A stretch of DNA of 64,000 nt from Candidatus Gastranaerophilales bacterium (lineage in GTDB: Bacteria > Cyanobacteriota > Vampirovibrionia > Gastranaerophilales > Gastranaerophilaceae): contig CALUWM010000006.1 of NCBI GenBank assembly GCA_944324485.1, forward strand, positions 1 through 64,000. The letters are read 5' to 3'. The position numbers were made by a program, and so were the translations under genes. The notes under the pieces are model-generated. The model worked only from the letters and a program-made list of their open reading frames with translations, searched no databases and was not told the DNA's origin. Positions 8,858 to 17,020 of the stretch are shown here, piece after piece; the stretch's first letter is position 1; each line of letters begins with the position of its first letter.

Positions 8858-9921
8858 TGATTATTTCTGATAACGAAAATATAAAAAATACTAAAGCACT
8901 CAAGCAGTCAAATCCTGACTTGAGTGCTTCTTGTATGCAAAATGAAGACTGCTATGAAAAAAATATTCGTCCTTTGAATTTTGATGATTATATAGGTCAA
9001 ACTTCTATAAAAGAAACTTTAAAAATTTCTATCGAAGCAAGCAAAAAAAGAAAAGTTCATCTTGATCATTTGTTGTTTTACGGACCTCCGGGGCTTGGAA
9101 AGACTACACTAGCAAGTATTATTGCAAATGAACTTAATACAAATATAAAAATAACATCTGCACCATCTATTGAGCGTCCTCGTGATATAATCGGTATTTT
9201 GATGCAAATGAAAGAAGGGGAAGTTCTTTTTATTGACGAAATTCATAGGTTAAATAAAATTGCAGAAGAAATTTTATACCCTGCAATGGAAGATTTTGCT
9301 ATTGACTTAACAACAGGTAAAAGTCAAAGTGTTAAAACTTTAAGAATACCTATTCAAAAGTTTACTCTAATAGGCGCTACAACAAAAGCCGGTGCGCTTT
9401 CGGGTCCATTAAGAGATAGATTTGGAATTATTCATCGTCTTGAATTTTATACCGCGGATGAATTAAGTAAGATTGTAAAAAGAACAGCTCAAATTTTAGA
9501 TTTTAAAATAGATGATGATGGAGCAATGGAGATTGCAAAACGTTCTCGTTGCACTCCAAGAATAGCAAATCGTTTGGTTAAAAGAAGTGCTGATTGGGCT
9601 ATTGTTAAGGGTGATGGAGTTATAACAAAAGATGTTGCAATGGCAGCTCTATCGGCTCTCGATATAGATGAAATCGGCTTGGATGTTACTGATAGGGCTT
9701 TGTTAAAATTAATGATTAAGTCATTTGACGGTGGACCGGTAGGAATTGAAACCCTTGCTGTTGCTTTAGGTGAAGATATACGAACAATTGAAGATGTGTA
9801 TGAACCTTATTTGATACAAAAAGGCTTAATTGCAAGAACTCCAAGAGGTAGAAAGGCAACCAAACTTGCGTATGAGCATATGGGGTATAAAGTAGAAACT
9901 GCTCAATTAGGTTTGTTTTAG
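8857..9921 (+). CDS. ruvB: Holliday junction branch migration ATPase RuvB
   Basis: RuvB is the hexameric AAA+ motor that works with RuvA to migrate Holliday junctions. Walker A is GPPGLGKTT and Walker B is LFIDEIHRL; sensor/finger parts are [18 protein letters not shown], and the C-terminal winged helix is present with [18 protein letters not shown]. The first 30 residues before [13 protein letters not shown] are an extension of low conservation, encoded across a strong inverted repeat. Translation could also start at the in-frame ATG at 8935. Neither start has a good ribosome site; the first overlaps the permease stop codon. Neither ruvA nor ruvC lies nearby. Confidence 0.95.
   Translation: MIISDNENIKNTKALKQSNPDLSASCMQNEDCYEKNIRPLNFDDYIGQTSIKETLKISIEASKKRKVHLDHLLFYGPPGLGKTTLASIIANELNTNIKITSAPSIERPRDIIGILMQMKEGEVLFIDEIHRLNKIAEEILYPAMEDFAIDLTTGKSQSVKTLRIPIQKFTLIGATTKAGALSGPLRDRFGIIHRLEFYTADELSKIVKRTAQILDFKIDDDGAMEIAKRSRCTPRIANRLVKRSADWAIVKGDGVITKDVAMAALSALDIDEIGLDVTDRALLKLMIKSFDGGPVGIETLAVALGEDIRTIEDVYEPYLIQKGLIARTPRGRKATKLAYEHMGYKVETAQLGLF
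8894..8929 (+). repeat. Strong hairpin inside the ruvB 5' end
   Basis: AAGCACTCAAG (8894-8904) pairs perfectly with CTTGAGTGCTT (8919-8929). An inner TCA/TGA extends the stem past a three-base bulge to a five-base loop. No U-run follows, so it is not a standard terminator. It sits between two possible ruvB starts and might attenuate or uncouple ruvB from the permease gene. Confidence 0.6.
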
Positions 9922-10277
9922 TATTTATTTAACAGTTTTTTTGTTGCTTCAAATATACTTATAGGACTTCCGTTAGAAGGATAGACATTATTCTTTGCAC
10001 ACATATATAGTAAAATTTGACTTATAACAAGTGATGAATTTATCGGATTTTTGGTCATAATTTCTATTTTTTGATTTCCGATTTCAATTAAAAGCCCTTC
10101 GCCTTTTGTATTTTTTAAACCGGATAAAATAACTTCATCTTCATGTAACAAGTTTGATAAACAAGGGTTTTCCACAATCATTCTTGTTTTTTGTGTAATT
10201 TCATCAAGATTGCTTGATTTAAGGGTTTTTCTTAGGTTTGGATTTATTGTTAATTTTGTGCCAAAAGTTATATTCAT
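9918..10277 (-). CDS. Hypothetical protein, 119 residues
   Basis: No family is recognised. The protein is soluble, without a signal peptide or membrane segment, and mixes beta-type stretches ([24 protein letters not shown]) with a C-terminal helix. It is the last gene of the csaB / his fusion / acyltransferase run, 20 bases after the acyltransferase gene. Its stop overlaps the convergent ruvB stop by four bases, leaving no room for a terminator. Reading-frame integrity and operon position support a real gene. Confidence 0.6.
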   Translation of the reverse strand: MNITFGTKLTINPNLRKTLKSSNLDEITQKTRMIVENPCLSNLLHEDEVILSGLKNTKGEGLLIEIGNQKIEIMTKNPINSSLVISQILLYMCAKNNVYPSNGSPISIFEATKKLLNKY

Positions 10278-10297
10278 ACTTATGTAAAACGTAAAAA

Positions 10298-10981
10298 TTA
10301 ATTTCTTTGTTTTATATAAATATCGTAATTTTTCTTTAAATCAGCATAGAGCCTGTTTAGGTCGTCTTCTATTTTTTTGCGTATTTTTTCAATTTCTTCT
10401 TCATTTGGATTTTCCGGAATGTATATAGGATCACCAAATAACATTACGAGATTTGTGCCTATAAGTGGAAATCTAAATTCGTCCCATGAATTAAACTTTA
10501 AAAATCTTTTTTGCGGACTCCAATAAACAGCGGGAACTATTGGAACTTTTGCCATTCTCGCTATTTCAATTATTCCTTTTTTTACAATTCTATTTGGACC
10601 TTTGGGGCCATCTATTGTTAGAGCTCCATTTATATTTTCATTTTGAATTCTTTTTATAAGTTCAAAACTTGCTTTAGCACCACCTCTTGTTTTTGAGCCT
10701 CTTACTGTTTCCACTCCAACAGCATTTGCTGCCCTTGAAATTATTTCTCCATCTTTTGAACTTGAGACCATTATACAAGTTTTTCTGTTTAAATTACATG
10801 AAAAAACTCCGCATTGATGAGCATGCCAGAGGGCAAACATACATTTTTCTTTTGGGTAATTTATACAGTTGCATTTGTAGAAAATTTTTTCAAATTTAAA
10901 CAAATTGACTACAAGAAAGCAAATAATTTCAAGTTCGTATTTCTTTTTTAGTTGTTTGATTTTTTTGATTAAGTTGGACAT
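10298..10981 (-). CDS. DUF374 / lysophospholipid acyltransferase family protein
   Basis: The 227-residue protein fits the DUF374 family, which belongs to the acyltransferase (LPLAT) superfamily and is thought to acylate a membrane lipid. Visible landmarks are FALWHAHQ (the HxxxxD-like catalytic region), VSSSKDGEIISRAANAVGVETVRGSKTRGG, and ALTIDGPKGPNRIVKKG with IEIARMAKVPIVPA. One hydrophobic stretch near residues 17-30 could anchor it to the inner membrane. A tandem AGGAAGG ribosome site precedes the ATG. The neighbouring CsaB supports an envelope role for the locus, but the exact lipid acceptor is unknown. Confidence 0.82.
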   Translation of the reverse strand: MSNLIKKIKQLKKKYELEIICFLVVNLFKFEKIFYKCNCINYPKEKCMFALWHAHQCGVFSCNLNRKTCIMVSSSKDGEIISRAANAVGVETVRGSKTRGGAKASFELIKRIQNENINGALTIDGPKGPNRIVKKGIIEIARMAKVPIVPAVYWSPQKRFLKFNSWDEFRFPLIGTNLVMLFGDPIYIPENPNEEEIEKIRKKIEDDLNRLYADLKKNYDIYIKQRN

Positions 10982-10999
10982 TTCCTAACCTTCCTGAGT

Positions 11000-12232
11000 T
11001 TATTTTTTAGTTCTTGAAGTGAGATTATTTCTAACATCATCAATGGTTACATTATTTTTGGACATATATACAAAAAGATGATACATTAATTCTGCCGCTT
11101 CCCATGCTAATCCTTCGGTTTGTTCAAAATTCACTGCTTCAAAGGCTTCTTCCATTATTTTTTTCTTTAACAAGAATTCATCTCTAAATAATGTTGAAGT
11201 ATAGCTGTTTTGAGGCATTTTTTCTTTTCTGTCTTCAATTAGTTCATATAGTTCTTCAAATGTAAAATCTTTATCCTGAAAACAGCTGAATCTGTTAAGA
11301 TGACAAGAATTACCCTTTTGCTTAACTGTAAAAAGTATTGCATCTCTGTCGCAATCAAATTTCGCATTAAGTAGTTCTTGATAATTTCCGTGTTTTTCTC
11401 CTTTTGTTCTTAGTGCATTTCTGGAGCGTGAAAAATATGTGCATATACCTTCTTGAAATGATTTTTTAAGTGATTCGGGACTACTGTATGCAAGCATTAC
11501 AACTTGTTTTGTCATTTTGTCTTGTACTATTGTGGGGATAAGTCCGTTTTGTTTTTCAAAATCAAGACAAGCGCAAAAAGCATCTTCGAGGGTTATTTTG
11601 CCCGTATAAATACACATTCCAAGTTGTGAATTGATATTATTTTTTTCAAGTTCTACGATTTCTTCAATTGATGAAATACCGCCTGCTGCGGTTATAGGTT
11701 TTGAGGTTGAAGAAGCTATTTCTTTTATGAAATTAATATCGGCGCCTTGCATCATACCTTCTCTTTCAACAACGGTAAATACAAAACCAGAGCAGTAATC
11801 TTCGAATCTTTTAACGTAATCTATGGTAGAAAATTCGCTTACTTCCATCCAGCCTTTGGTTGTTATTTTACCGTCTCTTGAATCAATAGCAACAAGGACT
11901 TTTGATTTAGGTAATTTTGACAAAAAGTCTTCGCTTGCTGCTGTTCCGATTATGATTTTTTTAGCTCCCCAAGAAAGAACTTTTTTGGCTTTTTCTATTG
12001 TTCTTATGCCGCCACCTACTCGTGCCGGAGCAATTTTACATATTTTTTTAATTAATTCTTCGTTATTTTTTCCGGTATTTAACGCACAATCAAGGTCAAT
12101 AACAGCAACTTCGCCAAATCTTGAGTAGTATTTTGCAAGTTCTAATACATCTTCACGTTCAAGAACTTTATTTTTTCCCTGTTGAAGTTGTACAGCTTTT
12201 CCGTCCATTAAATCAATGCTTGCTACAATCAT
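11000..12232 (-). CDS. hisA/hisIE: HisA-HisI-HisE trifunctional histidine biosynthesis fusion
   Basis: Three histidine enzymes occupy one chain of 410 residues. Residues 1-228 form a HisA barrel (ProFAR isomerase) with catalytic-type D7 (ASIDLMDGKAVQL), GGGIR at 73-77, D117 in VAIDSRDGK and AAGGIS at 182-187. Residues 230-320 form HisI (PR-AMP cyclohydrolase) with SRSR 268-271, KGEKHGN 277-283, the metal aspartates in DCDRD 293-297, and zinc cysteines C310 and C317. Residues 322-405 form HisE (PR-ATP pyrophosphatase) with KKKIMEEAFEAV and EAAELMYHLFV. Together they cover steps 2-4, in the order E, I, A. HisI-HisE fusions are common; HisA fused in front is unusual. No frameshift is visible. 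The start overlaps csaB (ATGA). Confidence 0.92.
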   Translation of the reverse strand: MIVASIDLMDGKAVQLQQGKNKVLEREDVLELAKYYSRFGEVAVIDLDCALNTGKNNEELIKKICKIAPARVGGGIRTIEKAKKVLSWGAKKIIIGTAASEDFLSKLPKSKVLVAIDSRDGKITTKGWMEVSEFSTIDYVKRFEDYCSGFVFTVVEREGMMQGADINFIKEIASSTSKPITAAGGISSIEEIVELEKNNINSQLGMCIYTGKITLEDAFCACLDFEKQNGLIPTIVQDKMTKQVVMLAYSSPESLKKSFQEGICTYFSRSRNALRTKGEKHGNYQELLNAKFDCDRDAILFTVKQKGNSCHLNRFSCFQDKDFTFEELYELIEDRKEKMPQNSYTSTLFRDEFLLKKKIMEEAFEAVNFEQTEGLAWEAAELMYHLFVYMSKNNVTIDDVRNNLTSRTKK

Positions 12233-13257
12233 TTTTGCCCCCGATTATCTGTTAAAACTTTATCTATTAGACTCCAGTCAAACTTTCTATATTCTTTTGT
12301 TATATTTTTGTTATTTAAAAGGAATTTTATTTTATTTTTTAGTTCTTCTTTATTGTAGCTATCTAGGTTAATAGCTTCAATGTTTAGTTCTTTTGCAAAT
12401 GTTTCTAATTTTTTATCATAAATAAGCGCAAAAGTTTTTACGTTGAGTGCATGAGATATTAATACCCCATGTAGTCTTGTTGATATCATATATTTTGAAT
12501 TATTTACAATTTCAATAGTTTCTTTGATTGGCTTATTTGGTATATAGTTTGCCTTTATGTTCTTTTGTTTTAATAATTCTATAAACTGTTTACATGGTTT
12601 TTCATCTATTTCGTCTTGGAAAGAAAAAACGCTTATTTTTTTATTTGAACAATTTTCTTCAAGAGCATCGGCTAAGTCTTTTAAAAATTTTTGATTTATA
12701 TTTTTAAAATCCCTTAACTGGACTATTATTTCTTCTTCTTTGTTGTCTTTAATTTTAATATCTTCAATAATTGAATATATGGGGTCTGAAAGTAAGTTTG
12801 GTTTTAAATTCCATTTTTTTAAAAGTTCGTAGCTGTTTTCATCTCTTACTGAAATAAAATCTGTTGTTTTAAGAATCCATTTTGTAATAAAGGTTTGAAT
12901 TTTACCGTTTATGGGTTCTATACCTTGAGCAAAGATTATTGTCTTTTTAAGGAATAATTTTGCAGTTAAAATTATAAAAAGATAATAAAACAGGCTAAAA
13001 TTGCTGGTTTTATTTTGTAGGAGGCTTCCGCCTCCTGAAATTAGTATGTTACAGCTAGTTATTGCTATAAAAATTTCAAAGAGATTCTTAAAGCCGTATG
13101 TTTTAACATTGTACTTTTCTTTTACAATATCTTTATTAGAACATAAAACAGAAACATCAAATCCTAGTTTTTTAAGATGATTTGAAAGAGTATAAAATAT
13201 TGCCTCGTCTCCAAAATTATTGAAACCGATATAACCCGATACCAATACTTTCTTCAT
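12229..13257 (-). CDS. csaB: Polysaccharide pyruvyl transferase CsaB-like
   Basis: CsaB-type enzymes add a pyruvate ketal to cell-wall or exopolysaccharide, in Bacillus the anchor for S-layer proteins and in cyanobacteria widely conserved. Family marks are VSGYIGFNNFGDEAIFYTL at the N-terminus, the glycine loop ISGGGSLLQNKTS, FAQGIEPI, SVRDENSYELLK and the late STRLHGVLISHALN. Length (342) is typical. It leads the operon with the his fusion and the acyltransferase. No ribosome site is evident before the ATG. The pyruvylated polymer here is unknown. Confidence 0.85.
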   Translation of the reverse strand: MKKVLVSGYIGFNNFGDEAIFYTLSNHLKKLGFDVSVLCSNKDIVKEKYNVKTYGFKNLFEIFIAITSCNILISGGGSLLQNKTSNFSLFYYLFIILTAKLFLKKTIIFAQGIEPINGKIQTFITKWILKTTDFISVRDENSYELLKKWNLKPNLLSDPIYSIIEDIKIKDNKEEEIIVQLRDFKNINQKFLKDLADALEENCSNKKISVFSFQDEIDEKPCKQFIELLKQKNIKANYIPNKPIKETIEIVNNSKYMISTRLHGVLISHALNVKTFALIYDKKLETFAKELNIEAINLDSYNKEELKNKIKFLLNNKNITKEYRKFDWSLIDKVLTDNRGQK

Positions 13258-13307
13258 ATAATTATTATTATCATAAAATCTGCTTTTTTAAAAGTTTTTA
13301 ATCTTTG

Positions 13308-13336
13308 TTGTACATTTTTTTTATTTAAAATAAAAT
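13308..13336 (+). promoter_or_regulatory. Promoter predicted to give a leaderless SDR mRNA
   Basis: TTGTAC, exactly 17 bases, then TAAAAT. The SDR gene's ATG lies only 7 bases after the -10 box, where transcription should begin, and there is no Shine-Dalgarno sequence. The mRNA is therefore predicted to start at or within a base or two of the AUG. Confidence 0.55.
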
Positions 13337-13343
13337 ATTTTTT

Positions 13344-14144
13344 ATGGATAAGAATATTTTAATAATCGCTTCTAATTCAGAACTTGCTTCTGAAACAATT
13401 AAAGAGCTGAAGAACAAAAGTTTTAATATATATGCGACATCAAGAAAAACAGGTTTGATTGATGAAAATGTGCATGAATTTTATCTTGATGTAACAAATG
13501 AAATGGATTTTATTCATTTAAAAGAGAAATTTTTTAATATAAAGTTTGATGTAATTATAAATTTTGCAGGTATTGCTATTGCAGGTGCCATTGAAGAATT
13601 AAATGAAAATGATTTTAAAAAGCAAATAGATGTTAATTTGTTTGGGTTATTAAGAATAATAAAATATTTTTGTCCATATTTATCTGAAAAAGGCAGATTA
13701 ATTAATATAAGCTCTATGGCGGGCTATGGTATTTTTCCTTTTTTGAGTCCGTATTGTATTTCTAAAGCTGCTTGCGATATATTATTGAATTTGTATTCTA
13801 TTGAAAGCAATAAAAAAGTTGTTTCGATTCGTCCCGGTGCAGTTGCAACAAAATTTTGGGATAGTTCACTGGAATTAAATAAAGAGGTATTAAATAGCAG
13901 TAGTAAAAAGTTTAATCTTCAAAAAGAATTTCTTGTGAAAAATGCTGAAAGAAATTCTTTACATGCGACTAATCCTATATATGCCGCTAAAAAAATAGCT
14001 GAGATAGTGCAACTTAAAAATCCAAAAGCGGTATATAATATTGGTTTGGATGCAAAATTTGCAAAGTTAACCAGATTTTTGCCTCAGGATTTTGTTAACA
14101 ATTTAATTAAAACAGTTTTAAAAATGAGAATATCTAAGAAATAA
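13344..14144 (+). CDS. Short-chain dehydrogenase/reductase family protein
   Basis: A Rossmann-fold SDR of 266 residues. The catalytic triad is visible as S in NISSMAG, then Y and K in SPYCISKAA, and NFAGIA matches the NAG motif. The nucleotide-binding loop, usually TGxxxGxG, is degenerate (IIASNSELASETI), so cofactor binding may be altered, although RPGAVATKFW after the active site looks normal. The next gene, a B12-type radical SAM enzyme, begins one base after its stop, so the two probably act in one pathway, perhaps on a lipid or secondary metabolite. The substrate is unknown. Confidence 0.82.
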   Translation: MDKNILIIASNSELASETIKELKNKSFNIYATSRKTGLIDENVHEFYLDVTNEMDFIHLKEKFFNIKFDVIINFAGIAIAGAIEELNENDFKKQIDVNLFGLLRIIKYFCPYLSEKGRLINISSMAGYGIFPFLSPYCISKAACDILLNLYSIESNKKVVSIRPGAVATKFWDSSLELNKEVLNSSSKKFNLQKEFLVKNAERNSLHATNPIYAAKKIAEIVQLKNPKAVYNIGLDAKFAKLTRFLPQDFVNNLIKTVLKMRISKK

Positions 14145-14145
14145 A

Positions 14146-15552
14146 ATGAAAAATAATCAGAAAATATTTTTTATATACCCGCCTTCAGTTGTTATGAATA
14201 GGGAAGATAGATGTCAGCAGCCTACCTCTGAAACGATTATCATTCCTCCTTTACCTCCTATTGACATGATGAGTTTGTCTGCAATAGCTAAAAAAAGAGG
14301 GTATGAAACAAAATTTAAAGATTATAGTTTAAAAAATGAGACTGTTTATGATTTCTTGAGAGATTTAAGGGTCTATAAACCGGATTTTTTGGTTTTAAAT
14401 GTAGCTTCTACAACTTTGGAAAAAGATTTATCGATTTTAACGCAAGCCAGGGATTTACTTGAAGACACTGTCGTTATAGTAAAAGGGGCTGTATTTAATT
14501 TTAACTCATATGCTATAATGCAACAATATCCTGAAATTGATATTGCTTTAAGGGGTGAAATTGAACCTGCGTTTGATGAGATAATTCAATATGAGGATTT
14601 AAAAAAAGTTAACGGCATTACATATCAGATAGATGAAAAAATTGTCTCCACTCCAGATAGAAAATTGAGTGAAAATCTTGATTATCTTCCGTTTCTTGAT
14701 AGAGATTTGATTGATAATTCCTTTTATGTTCGTCCTGACACAAAACAGGCTCAAACTATAATCAGGGTCTCAAAAGGATGTCCTAATCATTGTTTCTTCT
14801 GTTTAGCTACACCTTTGAATGGAAAAAATGTAAGATATAGAAGTGTTGAATTGGTTTTAGAAGAGATTAGGGAATGTGTTTTAAAATATAATATTAAAAA
14901 TTTTATATTTTGGTCTGATTTATTTAATTTTGACAATGGTTGGGTTCAAAGGCTTTGTAAATATATTATTGATTCCGGCTTAAAGATAAATTTTTCCGCT
15001 AATACCAGAGTGGATACTATTGATTTAGAAACCTTAAAGCTTATGAAAAAAGCTGGTTGCAATCTTTTATCTGTTGGTTTAGAAAGCGGAAGTCAAGAGC
15101 TGCTTGATAAAATGGGTAAAAATATAACATTAAAACAAGCAAATGAAGCAATTTCATTGATTAAAAAGGCAGGTATTCAGGTATATGCTTATTATGTTAT
15201 AGGGTTGCCTTGGGAGACAAAAGAAACCCTTGAACAGACATTTTATTTTGCAAAGAAATTAAATACAGAATATGCAAGTTTTTATACAGCAACTGCGCTT
15301 ATGGGTACAAGATTTTATGATTATGTAAAGAAAAACAGACTTGGCGAAATAAATTATGAAAAGCCATATTTTATACCAACTGTAAAATCTTATTCGCTTA
15401 GCGCTGAAGAAATATATGAGTATAATAAAAAAATGAATAGAAATTATTATTTAAGACCTTCATATATTCTTAAGATGGCAACAAACATAAATTCAATAAC
15501 AAAGTTTAAATCCTATTATGATACATTTATTAAGCTAGTTAGAAAATCCTAG
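14146..15552 (+). CDS. B12-binding-domain radical SAM protein
   Basis: The 468-residue protein has an N-terminal cobalamin-binding-like domain (about residues 8-150; FFIYPPSVVMN, then LAIKKRGYETK-type helix and LNVAST) and a radical SAM domain with CPNHCFFC near residue 213, followed by RYRSVELVLEE and the NTRVDTID / SVGLESGSQELL segments. Such enzymes methylate or rearrange lipids, hopanoids, tetrapyrroles or peptides. The C-terminal 60 residues resemble no domain I can name. It is coupled to the upstream SDR gene. Its stop overlaps that of the convergent ZIP gene by four bases. Confidence 0.85.
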   Translation: MKNNQKIFFIYPPSVVMNREDRCQQPTSETIIIPPLPPIDMMSLSAIAKKRGYETKFKDYSLKNETVYDFLRDLRVYKPDFLVLNVASTTLEKDLSILTQARDLLEDTVVIVKGAVFNFNSYAIMQQYPEIDIALRGEIEPAFDEIIQYEDLKKVNGITYQIDEKIVSTPDRKLSENLDYLPFLDRDLIDNSFYVRPDTKQAQTIIRVSKGCPNHCFFCLATPLNGKNVRYRSVELVLEEIRECVLKYNIKNFIFWSDLFNFDNGWVQRLCKYIIDSGLKINFSANTRVDTIDLETLKLMKKAGCNLLSVGLESGSQELLDKMGKNITLKQANEAISLIKKAGIQVYAYYVIGLPWETKETLEQTFYFAKKLNTEYASFYTATALMGTRFYDYVKKNRLGEINYEKPYFIPTVKSYSLSAEEIYEYNKKMNRNYYLRPSYILKMATNINSITKFKSYYDTFIKLVRKS

Positions 15553-16394
15553 TTTATTTCAAGTAAAACAAGTGCAATTCCCATAATAAGTAAACCAATA
15601 ACTACTCCCGAGATTGAATAATGCCCCGTATCATAGTCTTTTGAAAGAGGTAAAAGCGTATCCAGTGATATGTATGTCATAATTCCTGCAACAAGAGAAA
15701 ATAAAATTCCAATACAAAGATTTGGAAATAATGATTTAATAATAACAAAGCCGACTATACCGCCGATTGGTTCTGCCATGCCTGACAAAAATGAATATAA
15801 AAAAGCTTTTCTCTTGGAGTGTGTTGCTTGATAAACAGGGATAGAAATAGCCATGCCTTCAGGAATGTTGTGGATTGCTATTGCAATAACAATACCAATA
15901 CCAAGCATGACATCTTGTGCTGTAAGAAAGAACGTTGCAAGTCCTTCAGGAAGATTGTGGATTGCTACAACGACAGCAGTTAAAATTCCTGCTTTTTTGA
16001 TTTTTCCAATAGAAATAATTGCATTTTCATCTTCTTTGCAGTCTGTACTATCTATGTGTTGTTCGTTAGCACCAAGTTGTTTAGTAAACATCTGACTTTG
16101 CAGGTGGTCAGGAATAAAGTAATCTATTAAAACCGCTGTTAAAATTCCTATTGCAAAAAACAAAATAGCAAGGAAGAGGTAATTTTCTCCAAGCTGGCTT
16201 TTTATCATTTCACATGATTCAGGGTATAAATCAACAAGAGATATAAATAGCATAACTCCTGCCGATAAACCTAAGCCAAATGAAAGAAATTTTAGCGAAT
16301 TTTCTTTTATAAAAAATGTAACAAACCCGCCAAGAACTGTCGAAAGTCCGGCAAGTGTTGATAATATTAAAGCAATCAAATATGAATTTTCCAT
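15549..16394 (-). CDS. zupT: ZIP family metal transporter, ZupT-like
   Basis: An inner-membrane importer for zinc and other divalent cations. Eight hydrophobic segments are visible in 281 residues. The two metal-site helices carry the family motifs AIHNLPEGLATFF and AIAIHNIPEGMAIS; the loop between TM3 and TM4 is acidic with His and Cys (QHIDSTDCKEDENA). Order and spacing follow E. coli ZupT closely. It is transcribed alone, convergent with the radical SAM gene. No Zur-type operator was recognised upstream. Confidence 0.9.
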   Translation of the reverse strand: MENSYLIALILSTLAGLSTVLGGFVTFFIKENSLKFLSFGLGLSAGVMLFISLVDLYPESCEMIKSQLGENYLFLAILFFAIGILTAVLIDYFIPDHLQSQMFTKQLGANEQHIDSTDCKEDENAIISIGKIKKAGILTAVVVAIHNLPEGLATFFLTAQDVMLGIGIVIAIAIHNIPEGMAISIPVYQATHSKRKAFLYSFLSGMAEPIGGIVGFVIIKSLFPNLCIGILFSLVAGIMTYISLDTLLPLSKDYDTGHYSISGVVIGLLIMGIALVLLEIN

Positions 16395-16454
16395 AAAAAA
16401 ATTATAGCATTAAAAAATTAAATCAAATAAAAAGAGTAATTATTTGAATATTAT

Positions 16455-16483
16455 TTGACCATGGATATTTGCTTGGTTAAAAT
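16455..16483 (+). promoter_or_regulatory. Sigma-70 promoter of the small secreted protein gene
   Basis: TTGACC, a 17-base spacer and TAAAAT form one of the best promoters in the window. The start would lie about 27 bases before the ATG, with a GGAG ribosome site in the leader. Confidence 0.7.
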
Positions 16484-16516
16484 ATAGTTAGGTATAGGAT
16501 TATATTTGGAGTTGTT

Positions 16517-16927
16517 ATGAAAAAGGCTATATATTTATTTTTTGTTTTATGTGTTTCCGGTAGCGTTTTTGCAATGGATACGGTTTTTGATTCTATGGAT
16601 AAGGCGACTGAAGTAAAGTTAGCACCCGCTATTAATAACACAAAGAGCACTACTTCAACAACAAATGTTAATTCCGTATATAGATCAACTTCTATAAAAG
16701 AAGAAAAGTTCAATAGCGCACTTGTTAATCTTGATGATGCTCAGGTTGAACTTAGACAAGAGCTTGCGGTATTAACTTCTAAATATAATGAAGCACTTAA
16801 TGAAAAAGCTAAAGCTATTGCAAATTGTAAAGCTTTAAAGAAGGAAATAAATGAAACTAATAAAAAAATGAAGAATGTAGATAAATCAAAAAAGATGATA
16901 AATAAAAATTTGCAAAGTGCTCAATAA
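16517..16927 (+). CDS. Small secreted coiled-coil protein
   Basis: No family is recognised. A classic Sec signal peptide (basic MKK, hydrophobic core, cleavage expected after GSVFA near residue 19) precedes a Thr/Asn/Ser-rich linker. From about residue 58 to 130 the chain is charged and heptad-like (VELRQELAVLTSKYNEAL and so on), predicting a coiled coil. The mature protein of about 117 residues should be periplasmic or exported. It stands alone between the ZIP and sigma factor genes. It has a strong promoter and a good ribosome site. Confidence 0.72.
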   Translation: MKKAIYLFFVLCVSGSVFAMDTVFDSMDKATEVKLAPAINNTKSTTSTTNVNSVYRSTSIKEEKFNSALVNLDDAQVELRQELAVLTSKYNEALNEKAKAIANCKALKKEINETNKKMKNVDKSKKMINKNLQSAQ

Positions 16928-16955
16928 TGTCATCATGTAAATAGATGATGACATT
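16926..16955 (+). terminator. Hairpin overlapping the stop codon of the secreted protein gene
   Basis: AATGTCATCAT and ATGATGACATT form a perfect 11-bp stem around an 8-base loop. The stop codon lies at its base. The nearest U-run comes about 10 bases later, so it may be a weak terminator or an mRNA-stabilising 3' structure. Confidence 0.5.
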
Positions 16956-17020
16956 GTAGCTTGCTTTTTAGACAATATTAAACATAGACAATTTGACATT
17001 GGGGATTTTAAGAGCTAAAA

